6,127 nt of DNA from Deltaproteobacteria bacterium (GTDB taxonomy: Bacteria; Bdellovibrionota; JACOXK01; 2-02-FULL-40-11): the NCBI GenBank assembly GCA_016193165.1, contig JACPST010000219.1:1-6127 (forward strand), written 5' to 3'. The translations under genes were made by a program, and so were the position numbers. The notes under the pieces were generated by a model. That model had not been told where the DNA came from. It searched no databases and worked only from the letters and a program-made list of their open reading frames with translations. Positions 1 to 5,835 of the stretch are shown here, piece after piece (position 1 is the stretch's first letter; each line of letters starts with the position of its first letter).

Positions 1-3
1 CTC

Positions 4-42
4 TCCGCCAGCAGGAGGGGTCTGGGGAGGAATGCGGGCGGG
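4..42. repeat. Imperfect hairpin in the outer part of the left arm
   Basis: Bases 4-13 (TCCGCCAGCA) can pair with 33-42 (TGCGGGCGGG), with one mismatch (10 against 36) and one G-T pair (4 against 42), around a 19-base loop. It is the degraded counterpart of the perfect hairpin at 2467-2505 in the right arm. The loop length is conserved between the two, so the folding may matter for the repeat's function. Confidence 0.6.
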
Positions 43-85
43 TTTTCGGACAGATTCGTTTTTTCGGAAAAATTCGCATGGGCTT
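5..85 (+). repeat. Left arm of long inverted repeat bounding the R-M cassette
   Basis: This arm is the reverse complement of 2424-2504. The core, 11-85 against 2424-2498, pairs without a gap and with only two mismatches (base 21 against 2488, base 52 against 2457). Bases 5-9 also match, and base 10 does not. The arm is GC-rich at its outer half (GCGGGCGGG at 34-42) and carries two TTTTCGGA-type units further in. It differs sharply in composition from the AT-rich genes it bounds. The true outer end may lie left of base 1, because the window starts inside or next to the arm. It resembles a terminal inverted repeat of a mobile cassette. A shared genomic repeat at both sides is the alternative. 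Confidence 0.9.
43..76 (+). repeat. Tandem 18-bp-period motif inside the left arm
   Basis: TTTTCGGACAGATTCG at 43-58 is followed at an 18-base offset by TTTTCGGAAAAATTCG at 61-76; 14 of 16 bases agree. The same arrangement appears inverted at 2433-2466. Paired sites of this size within a terminal repeat are typical of transposase-binding sites, but that role is inference. Confidence 0.7.
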
Positions 86-100
86 TCCTTTACGAAGCCC
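80..100. repeat. Small hairpin at the inner edge of the left arm
   Basis: GGGCTT at 80-85 pairs with AAGCCC at 95-100 around a 9-base loop. The first half belongs to the inverted repeat; the second is unique to this side. No T-run follows in the + direction (AAATATTTTGG), so it is a poor intrinsic terminator. It may insulate the cassette from upstream transcription. Confidence 0.55.
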
Positions 101-108
101 AAATATTT

Positions 109-176
109 TGGTAATATTGTGTTGTGGTTGTTTTGTTGAGACGATATAATTATCGTACCACAATATAATATTACTA
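109..176. promoter_or_regulatory. Operator-like inverted repeats around the R-M promoter
   Basis: Two nested symmetric elements are visible. An outer pair, 109-128 and 157-176, is inverted with 17 of 20 bases matching (core GTAATATT...AATATTAC). An inner palindrome at 141-156 reads ACGATA-TAAT-TATCGT, with 6-bp arms, and covers the -10 box. One outer copy overlaps the -35 and the other covers the expected transcription start. Controller proteins of R-M systems bind paired palindromes just upstream of their own gene, so the XRE protein encoded next is the obvious ligand. That assignment is inference. Confidence 0.55.
122..150 (+). promoter_or_regulatory. Predicted sigma-70 promoter of the R-M operon
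   Basis: A perfect TATAAT at 145-150 lies 17 bases after a weak -35 (TTGTGG, 122-127). Transcription would start near 156-158, giving a leader of about 27 bases before the regulator ATG at 184. The leader lacks a recognisable Shine-Dalgarno sequence. The perfect -10 and ideal spacing are seen directly; activity is inferred. Confidence 0.6.
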
Positions 177-183
177 TTTCAAT

Positions 184-378
184 ATGGCAGAGTCAAGTAA
201 AATTAAAAAAATACGAAAGAAGCTCGGTTTATCGCAGGAAAAATTGGCTCGTCTTGCTGATGTCTCAAATAATACAATAATCAATATAGAAGCTGGTAAG
301 CAGCAAAACCCAACGATTGATACTATTAAGAAAATTGCCAAAGCGTTAAATGTGTCGATTGAGGATTTAATAAAATAA
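184..378 (+). CDS. XRE-family helix-turn-helix regulator, probable R-M controller (C) protein
   Basis: This is a 64-residue cytoplasmic DNA-binding protein made almost entirely of one HTH_3/XRE domain. The helix-turn-helix spans roughly residues 16-38: LSQEKLARLADVS (16-28) contains the first helix, and SNNTIINIEAG (28-38) the recognition helix. A closing helix with the family pattern TIKKIAKALNVSIEDLI follows at 47-63. The size is somewhat below that of typical R-M controller proteins (about 80 aa). It is first in the operon, 11 bp before the nuclease gene, with palindromic candidate operators over its promoter. By analogy with C proteins it should bind as a dimer and time nuclease expression against methylation; this is inferred from position. 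The ATG at 184 is kept because it begins the domain's N-terminal basic helix, although no clear ribosome site precedes it. The fold is certain; the controller role is likely. Confidence 0.85.
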   Translation: MAESSKIKKIRKKLGLSQEKLARLADVSNNTIINIEAGKQQNPTIDTIKKIAKALNVSIEDLIK

Positions 379-389
379 AAAAAGAAAAT

Positions 390-1253
390 ATGTCTACATA
401 CGATGATTTCAAAAATAGATTTAAGTTGTTAGCAAGTAAAAATCAACACTTAGTGATAAATACTTTGTCTAACATTTTTACCATGCGACTTATTGGCAAT
501 AAAACGCATGGTGATCTTGCTGAAATTGGAATGGTTGAGTTTATCAACCAGTTTATGTACGACTTCAAGAGTGTTCATGTTGGGAAAGATTTGTTTAGAG
601 CAAAGGAACATGAGGAGGATATTGTTATTACCAACGAAATAACAAATATAAAGTTTCCTGTAAGTCTCAAGGCTTATGGTGATGGACCTTTACAACTTTC
701 TACAGATAGCGATCAAAAAATGTTTCCATTTTTGAAAAAACGGGGAAAGGAGATTAAAGACAAGGGAAAAATTCAAAAGATATTTTCATCTCCAGAGTTT
801 TCCGAATTTGATGCCATAAATGTTATGCCTTTGATATACGATGAAAAAAAACAGCGTTGTAACATAATGATTTTTGACCATAAAAAGGCGATAAAAGATA
901 CCGAGAGAATTGTTTATGTGGGGAAAAACCAACGATTTGACATCGACACACAATCTGTCATTGCTGGAAAGGACAGATTGCACCCTATCTTTATGTTTGT
1001 AGATAAATCTGGAAATTATATTTGTGAAGTAAGATACGGTGATGCTTCTGCAAATGCATTACAACGCGGTTTTTGGACACACACTAAAAACGCTATTTCA
1101 TATTTTGATTCATTGACTAATGGTTGGATAGACTACTCTCATAACCTCACACTTGTTAAGTTGTTCAGTCTTGCACTTAATAGCTCTGAACAAGGTCATA
1201 AACTCGCTAATGATATTCTCCAAAAAGATATTGATAGATTGAAAAAATTATGA
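390..1253 (+). CDS. Probable type II restriction endonuclease, family not recognised
   Basis: This 287-residue protein lies between a controller-type regulator and a DNA methyltransferase, the expected place for the cognate restriction enzyme. No named family can be assigned by eye. A plausible PD-(D/E)XK-like core is E76-D77, then after a short strand S92-L93-K94 (VSLKAYGDGPLQLSTD, 91-106), with E45 or E50 in the preceding helix as a further metal-ligand candidate. Serine replaces the usual acidic residue before K94, so the catalytic assignment is tentative. Another distinctive stretch is ANALQRGFWTHTKNA at 221-235. No signal peptide or membrane segment is seen. The gene starts 11 bp after the regulator stop with only a weak purine-rich ribosome site (AAAAAGAAA). 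Its TGA stop overlaps the methyltransferase ATG by 4 bp. Predicted role: cutting unmodified DNA at the site protected by the partner enzyme. The function comes mainly from context. Confidence 0.7.
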   Translation: MSTYDDFKNRFKLLASKNQHLVINTLSNIFTMRLIGNKTHGDLAEIGMVEFINQFMYDFKSVHVGKDLFRAKEHEEDIVITNEITNIKFPVSLKAYGDGPLQLSTDSDQKMFPFLKKRGKEIKDKGKIQKIFSSPEFSEFDAINVMPLIYDEKKQRCNIMIFDHKKAIKDTERIVYVGKNQRFDIDTQSVIAGKDRLHPIFMFVDKSGNYICEVRYGDASANALQRGFWTHTKNAISYFDSLTNGWIDYSHNLTLVKLFSLALNSSEQGHKLANDILQKDIDRLKKL

Positions 1254-2425
1254 GTAATCAACAAGATATTTTTGGAAAAACTATAATTACAACTCCAAAA
1301 ACGGAGAGTATTAAGTACGCTGGATCAAAATTAAAAATTTTGCCTTATATTATTGATGTTTTATCAGGGTTGAAAGATGTAAAAAATGTACTAGATGGAT
1401 TCAGTGGCACAACTAGAGTTTCGCAAGCACTTGCACAATTAGGATACGATATAACATCGAGCGATATTTCAGAATGGTCAGAAATATTTGCAACTTGTTA
1501 TTTGAAGTCAAAAAAACCAGATAAATACTACCAAGAAATACTCGATCATTTAAATAATTTAAAAGGATACGATGGTTGGTATACTAAGCATTATGGAGCT
1601 GTGACACTTGAAAACAAGAGGCCTTTTCAATCTAAAAATACCCGAAAACTTGATGCAATCAGAGATGAAATTGAGAAGTTAAATCTAAAATGGGAAGATA
1701 AATGTGTAATTTTGACTAGCCTAATTCTTGCCCTTGATTCTGTTGATAGCACTTTGGGTCATTATGTTGCTTATTTATCTGAATGGTCGCCAAGATCACA
1801 TAACGATCTTTTTCTAAAACTACCAAAAAGATTTGAGCATAATGGTAAACATAATGTAATTAAGGGTGATATTTTTGAAACGCTTAAAGACGGCAAATAT
1901 GATTTGGTGTATTTTGATCCTCCGTACGGGTCAAATAATGAAAAAATGCCACCAAGTAGAGTTCGATATGCCTCCTATTATCATATTTGGACGACAATAA
2001 TAAAACATGATAAGCCCAAAGTTTTTGGAAAAGTAAACAGAAGAGAGGATAGTAGAGATTTGGTAGCAGGTTCTATTTTTGAAGAATTTCGAAAAGACGA
2101 AAATGGGTCATTTATTGCGATGCAAGCAATTAGAAAAATGATTCAGAATACGAAAGCAAAATATATCTTGCTTTCGTATAGTTCTGGTGGCAGAGCGACG
2201 AAGCAAGAGCTTCACGACATTATCAGCGAGTCAGGGAAACTAACAAAAGCAATCGAGGTAAATTATAAAAAAAATGTCATGGCTAATATGCGATGGACTC
2301 ACGAGTGGATAAATAGCGATGGTAAATATCACGAGTACCTATTTCTTATGGAAAAGAACCAAGCACCTGTTATAAAGCCGATAAACAAAAAGATAGTTGA
2401 AAAGGTCGAATTGGTTAGTGCTTAA
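1250..2425 (+). CDS. Class-alpha (D12/Dam-like) DNA adenine-N6 methyltransferase
   Basis: This enzyme transfers a methyl group from S-adenosylmethionine to DNA, most likely to adenine N6, and would protect host sites from the neighbouring nuclease. Motif order is that of the D12/alpha class: motif X-like KYAGSKLKILPYI (22-34) at the N-terminus, SAM-binding motif I DGFSGTTRVSQAL (49-61), motif II acidic residue in SSDISEW (D72), a large insert with the likely recognition region (about 80-200), then catalytic motif IV FDPPYG (222-227). ILLSYSSGG (306-314) fits a later core motif. At 391 residues it is longer than Dam (about 280), in line with restriction-linked relatives. The ATG overlaps the nuclease stop by 4 bp, so translation is probably coupled. 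The TAA stop runs into the right inverted-repeat arm, which begins at its second base. The target sequence cannot be read from the protein. Confidence 0.92.
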   Translation: MSNQQDIFGKTIITTPKTESIKYAGSKLKILPYIIDVLSGLKDVKNVLDGFSGTTRVSQALAQLGYDITSSDISEWSEIFATCYLKSKKPDKYYQEILDHLNNLKGYDGWYTKHYGAVTLENKRPFQSKNTRKLDAIRDEIEKLNLKWEDKCVILTSLILALDSVDSTLGHYVAYLSEWSPRSHNDLFLKLPKRFEHNGKHNVIKGDIFETLKDGKYDLVYFDPPYGSNNEKMPPSRVRYASYYHIWTTIIKHDKPKVFGKVNRREDSRDLVAGSIFEEFRKDENGSFIAMQAIRKMIQNTKAKYILLSYSSGGRATKQELHDIISESGKLTKAIEVNYKKNVMANMRWTHEWINSDGKYHEYLFLMEKNQAPVIKPINKKIVEKVELVSA

Positions 2426-2504
2426 GCCCATGCGAATTTTTCCGAAAAAACGAATCCGTCCGAAAACCCGCCCGCATTCCTCCCCAGGCCCCTCCTGCGG
2501 GCGG
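2424..2504 (-). repeat. Right arm of long inverted repeat bounding the R-M cassette
   Basis: This is the inverted counterpart of 5-85; the core 2424-2498 matches 11-85 at 73 of 75 positions. Its inner end (AAGCCC, 2424-2429) starts within the methyltransferase TAA. It contains the inverted 18-bp-period motif (2433-2466) and a perfect hairpin at its outer end. The abrupt change from AT-rich coding sequence to GC-rich repeat marks the cassette border. No open reading frame of note lies inside it. Confidence 0.9.
2433..2466 (-). repeat. Tandem 18-bp-period motif inside the right arm
   Basis: Read on the minus strand, this is TTTTCGGACGGATTCG followed at an 18-base offset by TTTTCGGAAAAATTCG, with 13 of 16 bases agreeing between units. 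It mirrors 43-76, differing at a single base. Confidence 0.65.
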
Positions 2505-2505
2505 G
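2467..2505. repeat. Perfect 10-bp-stem hairpin at the outer end of the right arm
   Basis: CCCGCCCGCA (2467-2476) pairs perfectly with TGCGGGCGGG (2496-2505) around a 19-base pyrimidine-rich loop. It sits 41 bp after the methyltransferase stop and could slow or end transcription, but no T-run follows on either strand, so it is not a standard intrinsic terminator. Its presence as part of both arms points to a structural role in the repeat. Confidence 0.75.
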
Positions 2506-2516
2506 AAATCAGCCGA

Positions 2517-2560
2517 GGCAGGGCGAATCCTTTCCCCCAGACAAATTGTTTCGCCCTGCC
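2517..2560. repeat. Perfect 11-bp-stem hairpin just outside the right arm
   Basis: GGCAGGGCGAA (2517-2527) pairs perfectly with TTCGCCCTGCC (2550-2560) around a 22-base loop. It lies 12 bp beyond the previous hairpin, and only a few bases before the stop of the reading-frame remnant on the minus strand. The matching region on the left side would lie outside the window, so whether it belongs to the inverted repeat cannot be judged. No T-run follows on either strand. Confidence 0.75.
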
Positions 2561-2569
2561 GAGTCCGCA

Positions 2570-2650
2570 TTAGTAGTTTTCATCATTTGGATTTTGCTCG
2601 AAATAGTTTCGAACTTTGTCCAAGAAACACCGCCAGTTATGCTGCACTAC
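2570..2650 (-). pseudogene. Possible C-terminal remnant of an unidentified gene
   Basis: On the minus strand a 26-codon open stretch follows a TAG (2651-2653) and ends at TAA (2570-2572). It ends CFLDKVRNYFEQNPNDENY, a charged, helix-like sequence that resembles a genuine protein tail more than a chance frame. There is no room for a complete gene, because the neighbouring protein's stop lies at 2658-2660. It may be left over from a gene interrupted when the cassette arrived, or from a lost transposase gene at the cassette end. No family is recognised, and chance cannot be excluded at this length. Confidence 0.3.
2598..2612. repeat. Short hairpin in the junction region
   Basis: TCGAAA (2598-2603) and TTTCGA (2607-2612) form a 6-bp stem with a 3-base loop. 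It lies within the presumed gene remnant and is not followed by a T-run. It may be incidental. Confidence 0.35.
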
Positions 2651-2657
2651 CTAAAAC

Positions 2658-3812
2658 TTAATCTTGTGTGATTTTTAAGACAATCGGCAGGTGGTCGGAA
2701 TACCCTTCCCCGGTCATGGCATCATAGCGGAAGGGGATGACGTATTCTTTCATTTTGCCTGTTTGAGGATCTAAAATCGATTCTTTTTTCAAAAGATACG
2801 CTGGCGAAAAAATACTAAAACTTGCAAGGTTCACTTTCATAGGAGATCGGGGCCCAAATAAATTCTTGCTCGCTAAAAAACGATCTAAGGGCTGCCATTT
2901 TCCTTTGTAAAAATAAGATCCCCACTGCAATCCCAAATAATTTTGGATGTCTACGAGAGGATGTGTCTGATTTCGAATCACATTATCCGCGACATTATCT
3001 TCAATGGGATTAGGAAGTTCTTCAGGCAGTGTATTAAAATCACCCATGGCCACAAAATACGTTCCTTGGGATTGAGCCTTTGTAGCAATGGTTTTAATGA
3101 CCGCGGCTGCTCTGAGCCTGGCTTCGGTTGAATTATTTTGGGAGGGCCAATGATTTGCGGCAATTCTCAACTGTTTTCCACCCTCCACATGAAATCGGGC
3201 TTCAACAATATCTCGCGTGGGATGATCATCAATATCTGATAAGTCTACAGAATGAACGATAGGAGCACTCGCCAAAGGAAAGCGACTCACAATACCCACA
3301 TCAATGCCACGGGCGGATGCGCTCTCAAAATGAACTAGGGTTCGATAGCCCCTGGGTTTTAAATATTTTCTCCAAAGATCTGTAATGACACGGCGGTTTT
3401 CTAACTCCTCAAATGAAATTACATCTGCCCCGCCAGAATTATAATCCAATAATACCTTGGCTATTTTTTGAAGCTTAGCTTCGTACTTTTCCTGCGTCCA
3501 ATCGAGCTCTTCGCAAAGCATACGATAAAAGCCATTTCTGCTCAGACATTTATTCACCATCCAACGCTTTTTAACCTCCATGGGTAAATACGCAGGATCC
3601 TCCTGTTTAACCCCATCATCTGTGGCATCAAAAAGATTTTCGACATTGTAGGTCATGATAGAAATTTCAGATTTTTCAATTTGTCTGGCAAGGAGTGGGA
3701 GAGTTTTTGTGCTTAGGAGAAGAAAACTTAGGATCCCCAATAGACCAACTGAGGTTCGGCAACCCTTCCAGTTGTCGCTCAGTTTTTGGACCATCCAATG
3801 GGTAGTGTACAC
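2658..3812 (-). CDS. Secreted endonuclease/exonuclease/phosphatase (EEP) family protein
   Basis: This 384-residue protein has the DNase I-like EEP fold, whose members hydrolyse phosphodiesters or phosphomonoesters with a divalent metal. All main catalytic blocks are present in order: TYNVENLFD (54-62), FEELEN (134-139, metal-binding Glu probably E136), RGIDVGIVSRFPL (168-180), ANHWPSQ (219-225, catalytic His H221), MGDFN (256-260), and YSDHLPI (371-377, catalytic D373-H374). An uncleaved start region is followed by a hydrophobic segment (about 22-41, GLLGILSFLLLS) that reads as a signal peptide or anchor, so it probably acts outside the cytoplasm. The longest frame begins with GTG at 3812, behind a GAGGG placed only 3 bases away; an ATG at 3794 (residue 7) is an alternative with no ribosome site. 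The substrate is unknown; nucleic acid, sugar phosphate or lipid are all possible. It lies 76 bp after the synthetase gene on the same strand. Confidence 0.88.
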   Translation of the reverse strand: MYTTHWMVQKLSDNWKGCRTSVGLLGILSFLLLSTKTLPLLARQIEKSEISIMTYNVENLFDATDDGVKQEDPAYLPMEVKKRWMVNKCLSRNGFYRMLCEELDWTQEKYEAKLQKIAKVLLDYNSGGADVISFEELENRRVITDLWRKYLKPRGYRTLVHFESASARGIDVGIVSRFPLASAPIVHSVDLSDIDDHPTRDIVEARFHVEGGKQLRIAANHWPSQNNSTEARLRAAAVIKTIATKAQSQGTYFVAMGDFNTLPEELPNPIEDNVADNVIRNQTHPLVDIQNYLGLQWGSYFYKGKWQPLDRFLASKNLFGPRSPMKVNLASFSIFSPAYLLKKESILDPQTGKMKEYVIPFRYDAMTGEGYSDHLPIVLKITQD

Positions 3813-3850
3813 AAACCCTCTAAACCCTGTCCATCAAAAAGAACAAAGAT

Positions 3851-3884
3851 TCTCAAAAAAGATAAAAATGATTATTTTTTAATC
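3851..3884 (-). terminator. Weak terminator-like element after the acetoacetyl-CoA synthetase gene
   Basis: On the minus strand GATTA-AAAAA-TAATC (3884 to 3870) can form a 5-bp AT-only stem, followed by a T-rich run ATTTTTATCTTTTTT. The stem is weak, so termination would be partial at best and read-through into the downstream gene is likely. Confidence 0.3.
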
Positions 3885-3888
3885 CGAT

Positions 3889-5835
3889 TTAGCTTTGAAG
3901 TTCAGGTCGGTTCTTAAATTGCTCTAAAGAATCTGGATTAGCTAAGGCATCCTTATTTTGGATGGGTTCATTGTGAATAATACGAGTGACGGCCAGCTCC
4001 ACTTTTTTTCCACTGATGGTATAAGGGATATCTGTAACCGTAAGAATCTTAGCAGGAACATGTCTGGGGCTAGCTCCTCCTTTAATGGTCTTTTTAATCT
4101 TAGCCGCAAGCTCTTCTGTTAAACGATATCCTTCTTGCAGGACTATAAAAAGAATCACTCGAATATCATTTTGCCATTGCTGCCCCACCACAATGCTATC
4201 TTTAATTTCTGGCAAGGACTCCATTTGGCGATAAATTTCTGCGGTCCCAATCCGAACTCCTCCGGGATTTAAAGTAGCATCTGATCTTCCATAAACAATC
4301 AGCCCCCCTCTAGCAGTAATCTCAACATAATCGCCATGGTGCCATATATTAGGATAGCGCTGAAAATACGCGCTCACATATTTTTTCTGCTCCGGATCAT
4401 TCCAAAAATAAACTGGCATGGAAGGAAAAGGGGCAGTGCATACAAGCTCCCCTTTTTGCCCAATGATGGATTTTCCCTCCTCATCAAAAGCTTCGACTTT
4501 CATCCCCAGCCCTCGACATTGAATCTCTTCCGGATAAACAGCAAGCAAAGGATTGCCCAGCATAAAACAAGAAATAATATCCGTTCCCCCACTAATAGAA
4601 GAAAGCTGAAGATCTTTTTTTACATTTTTATAAACCCATTCAAAACACTCCTTCGATAAAGGAGATCCCGTGGAAAGAAGCGTTCTTAAAGAAGCCATAT
4701 CCGCGATTTTTTGAGGAACGATGTTGGCATTTTGACAAAGAGAAATAAACTTAGGACTTGTTCCTAAAATGGTTAATTGTTCCTGCTCAATCAACTTCCA
4801 GCGAAACGCAATATCTGGATAAGTGCTGCTCCCCTCGGTTAAAACAACCGCCGCTCCAACAGCCAAAGAACTCACCAGCCAATTCCACATCATCCAACCG
4901 CAGGTTGTAATGTAACAAATCCGATCTTCTCGTTTAAGGTCCGTATGAAGGACCAGTTCCTTTAAATGCTGAAGGAGTGTTCCTCCTTGCCCATGGACAA
5001 GACATTTGGGAACGCCCGTTGTCCCTGAAGAATAAAGAATATAAAGCGGATGATCAAAAGGAAGCTGCTCGAACGCAATTTCTTTTGCTTCTAAAGACAA
5101 AAAATTTTTCCACAAAACGGCTTGAGGCAAAGATTCTAACTTTGGATTTGAGTGAATATAAGGAATCACAACAATTTTTTGAATTGAAGAAATTTCTTGG
5201 GTCACCTCTTGAACACGTTCTAAGGAATCAAATTTTTTTCCATTGTAAGAATAGCCATCCGCGGTAAATAACACTTTAGGCTGAATCTGACCAAAACGAT
5301 CCAATATGCCCGTCACCCCAAAATCTGGAGAGCATGAAGACCAAATGGCCCCAATGCTGCTCGTCGCAAGCATCGCAATCACACCTTCAGAGACATTGGG
5401 CACAAAGCCAACTACCCGATCTCCCTTTTTAACACCTATTTTTTTTAAGCTTTGAGCACACTGCGCTACGGAAAGATAGAGATCTTTGTAGGTTAAACTT
5501 CCAGAAGGCCGATCTTCACCTATAGAAATTAAAGCAACACGATCATCTCGATACCGAAGTAAATTTTGAGCAAAATTAAATTTTGCTCCTCTAAACCACT
5601 CTGTTCCCGGCATTTTGGAAGACCCCATAACTTTTTCATATTTCGTAGAAGCTTTGACATCACAAAATTTCCAAATTGATTCCCAAAAAGCGGGAATATC
5701 AGAAATCGACCATGGGTAGAGTTTTTCATAAGAATCAAATTCTAGATGGTATTGATTTTTCAGAAAGGAAAAATATTTTGTAAAGTTACTTTTTTGAATA
5801 CGCTCTTGAGAGGGGATCCACAGAGGCTTAGTCAC
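3889..5835 (-). CDS. Acetoacetyl-CoA synthetase (acetoacetate-CoA ligase)
   Basis: This cytoplasmic enzyme activates acetoacetate to acetoacetyl-CoA using ATP and CoA (AMP as by-product), feeding ketone-body or polyhydroxybutyrate carbon into central metabolism. The 648-residue length is normal for the family. An acetyl-CoA synthetase-type N-terminal part (about 36-94, with FRGAKFNFAQNLL typical of this subgroup) leads into the AMP-binding domain. P-loop: YSSGTTGVPK (268-277). Further adenylate motifs: SGGTD (415-419), HHGDY (499-503) and the hinge GRSDATLNPGGVRIGTAEIY (516-535), which is characteristic of acetoacetyl- rather than acetyl-CoA synthetases. The C-terminal catalytic lysine is in PYTISGKK (604-611), probably K610. 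The start is GTG at 5835, supported by AAGGA five bases upstream. It overlaps the arsenate reductase stop by 8 bp, so the two are co-transcribed. The subgroup call is strong; related propionate- or acetate-specific ligases are less likely. Confidence 0.93.
   Translation of the reverse strand: MTKPLWIPSQERIQKSNFTKYFSFLKNQYHLEFDSYEKLYPWSISDIPAFWESIWKFCDVKASTKYEKVMGSSKMPGTEWFRGAKFNFAQNLLRYRDDRVALISIGEDRPSGSLTYKDLYLSVAQCAQSLKKIGVKKGDRVVGFVPNVSEGVIAMLATSSIGAIWSSCSPDFGVTGILDRFGQIQPKVLFTADGYSYNGKKFDSLERVQEVTQEISSIQKIVVIPYIHSNPKLESLPQAVLWKNFLSLEAKEIAFEQLPFDHPLYILYSSGTTGVPKCLVHGQGGTLLQHLKELVLHTDLKREDRICYITTCGWMMWNWLVSSLAVGAAVVLTEGSSTYPDIAFRWKLIEQEQLTILGTSPKFISLCQNANIVPQKIADMASLRTLLSTGSPLSKECFEWVYKNVKKDLQLSSISGGTDIISCFMLGNPLLAVYPEEIQCRGLGMKVEAFDEEGKSIIGQKGELVCTAPFPSMPVYFWNDPEQKKYVSAYFQRYPNIWHHGDYVEITARGGLIVYGRSDATLNPGGVRIGTAEIYRQMESLPEIKDSIVVGQQWQNDIRVILFIVLQEGYRLTEELAAKIKKTIKGGASPRHVPAKILTVTDIPYTISGKKVELAVTRIIHNEPIQNKDALANPDSLEQFKNRPELQS

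Noticed and set aside
184..378. The 64-aa XRE protein as an antitoxin of a toxin-antitoxin pair
   Set aside because: The adjacent gene is far larger than usual toxins and the third gene is a clear DNA methyltransferase, so an R-M controller fits better.
2467..2560. The two GC-rich hairpins as standard intrinsic terminators of the R-M operon or as integron attC sites
   Set aside because: No T-run follows either stem on either strand, and the conserved attC core ends (GTTRRRY and RYYYAAC) in paired positions are not visible. They may still affect transcription.
4977..5267. A 96-codon open frame on the + strand opposite the synthetase gene
   Set aside because: It lies wholly antisense to a well-conserved enzyme with intact motifs and shows no recognisable domain. 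Other antisense frames at 786-983, 2943-3131, 3655-3882 and 4336-4659 were dropped for the same kind of reason: they oppose genes with clear function or start upstream in non-coding sequence without support.
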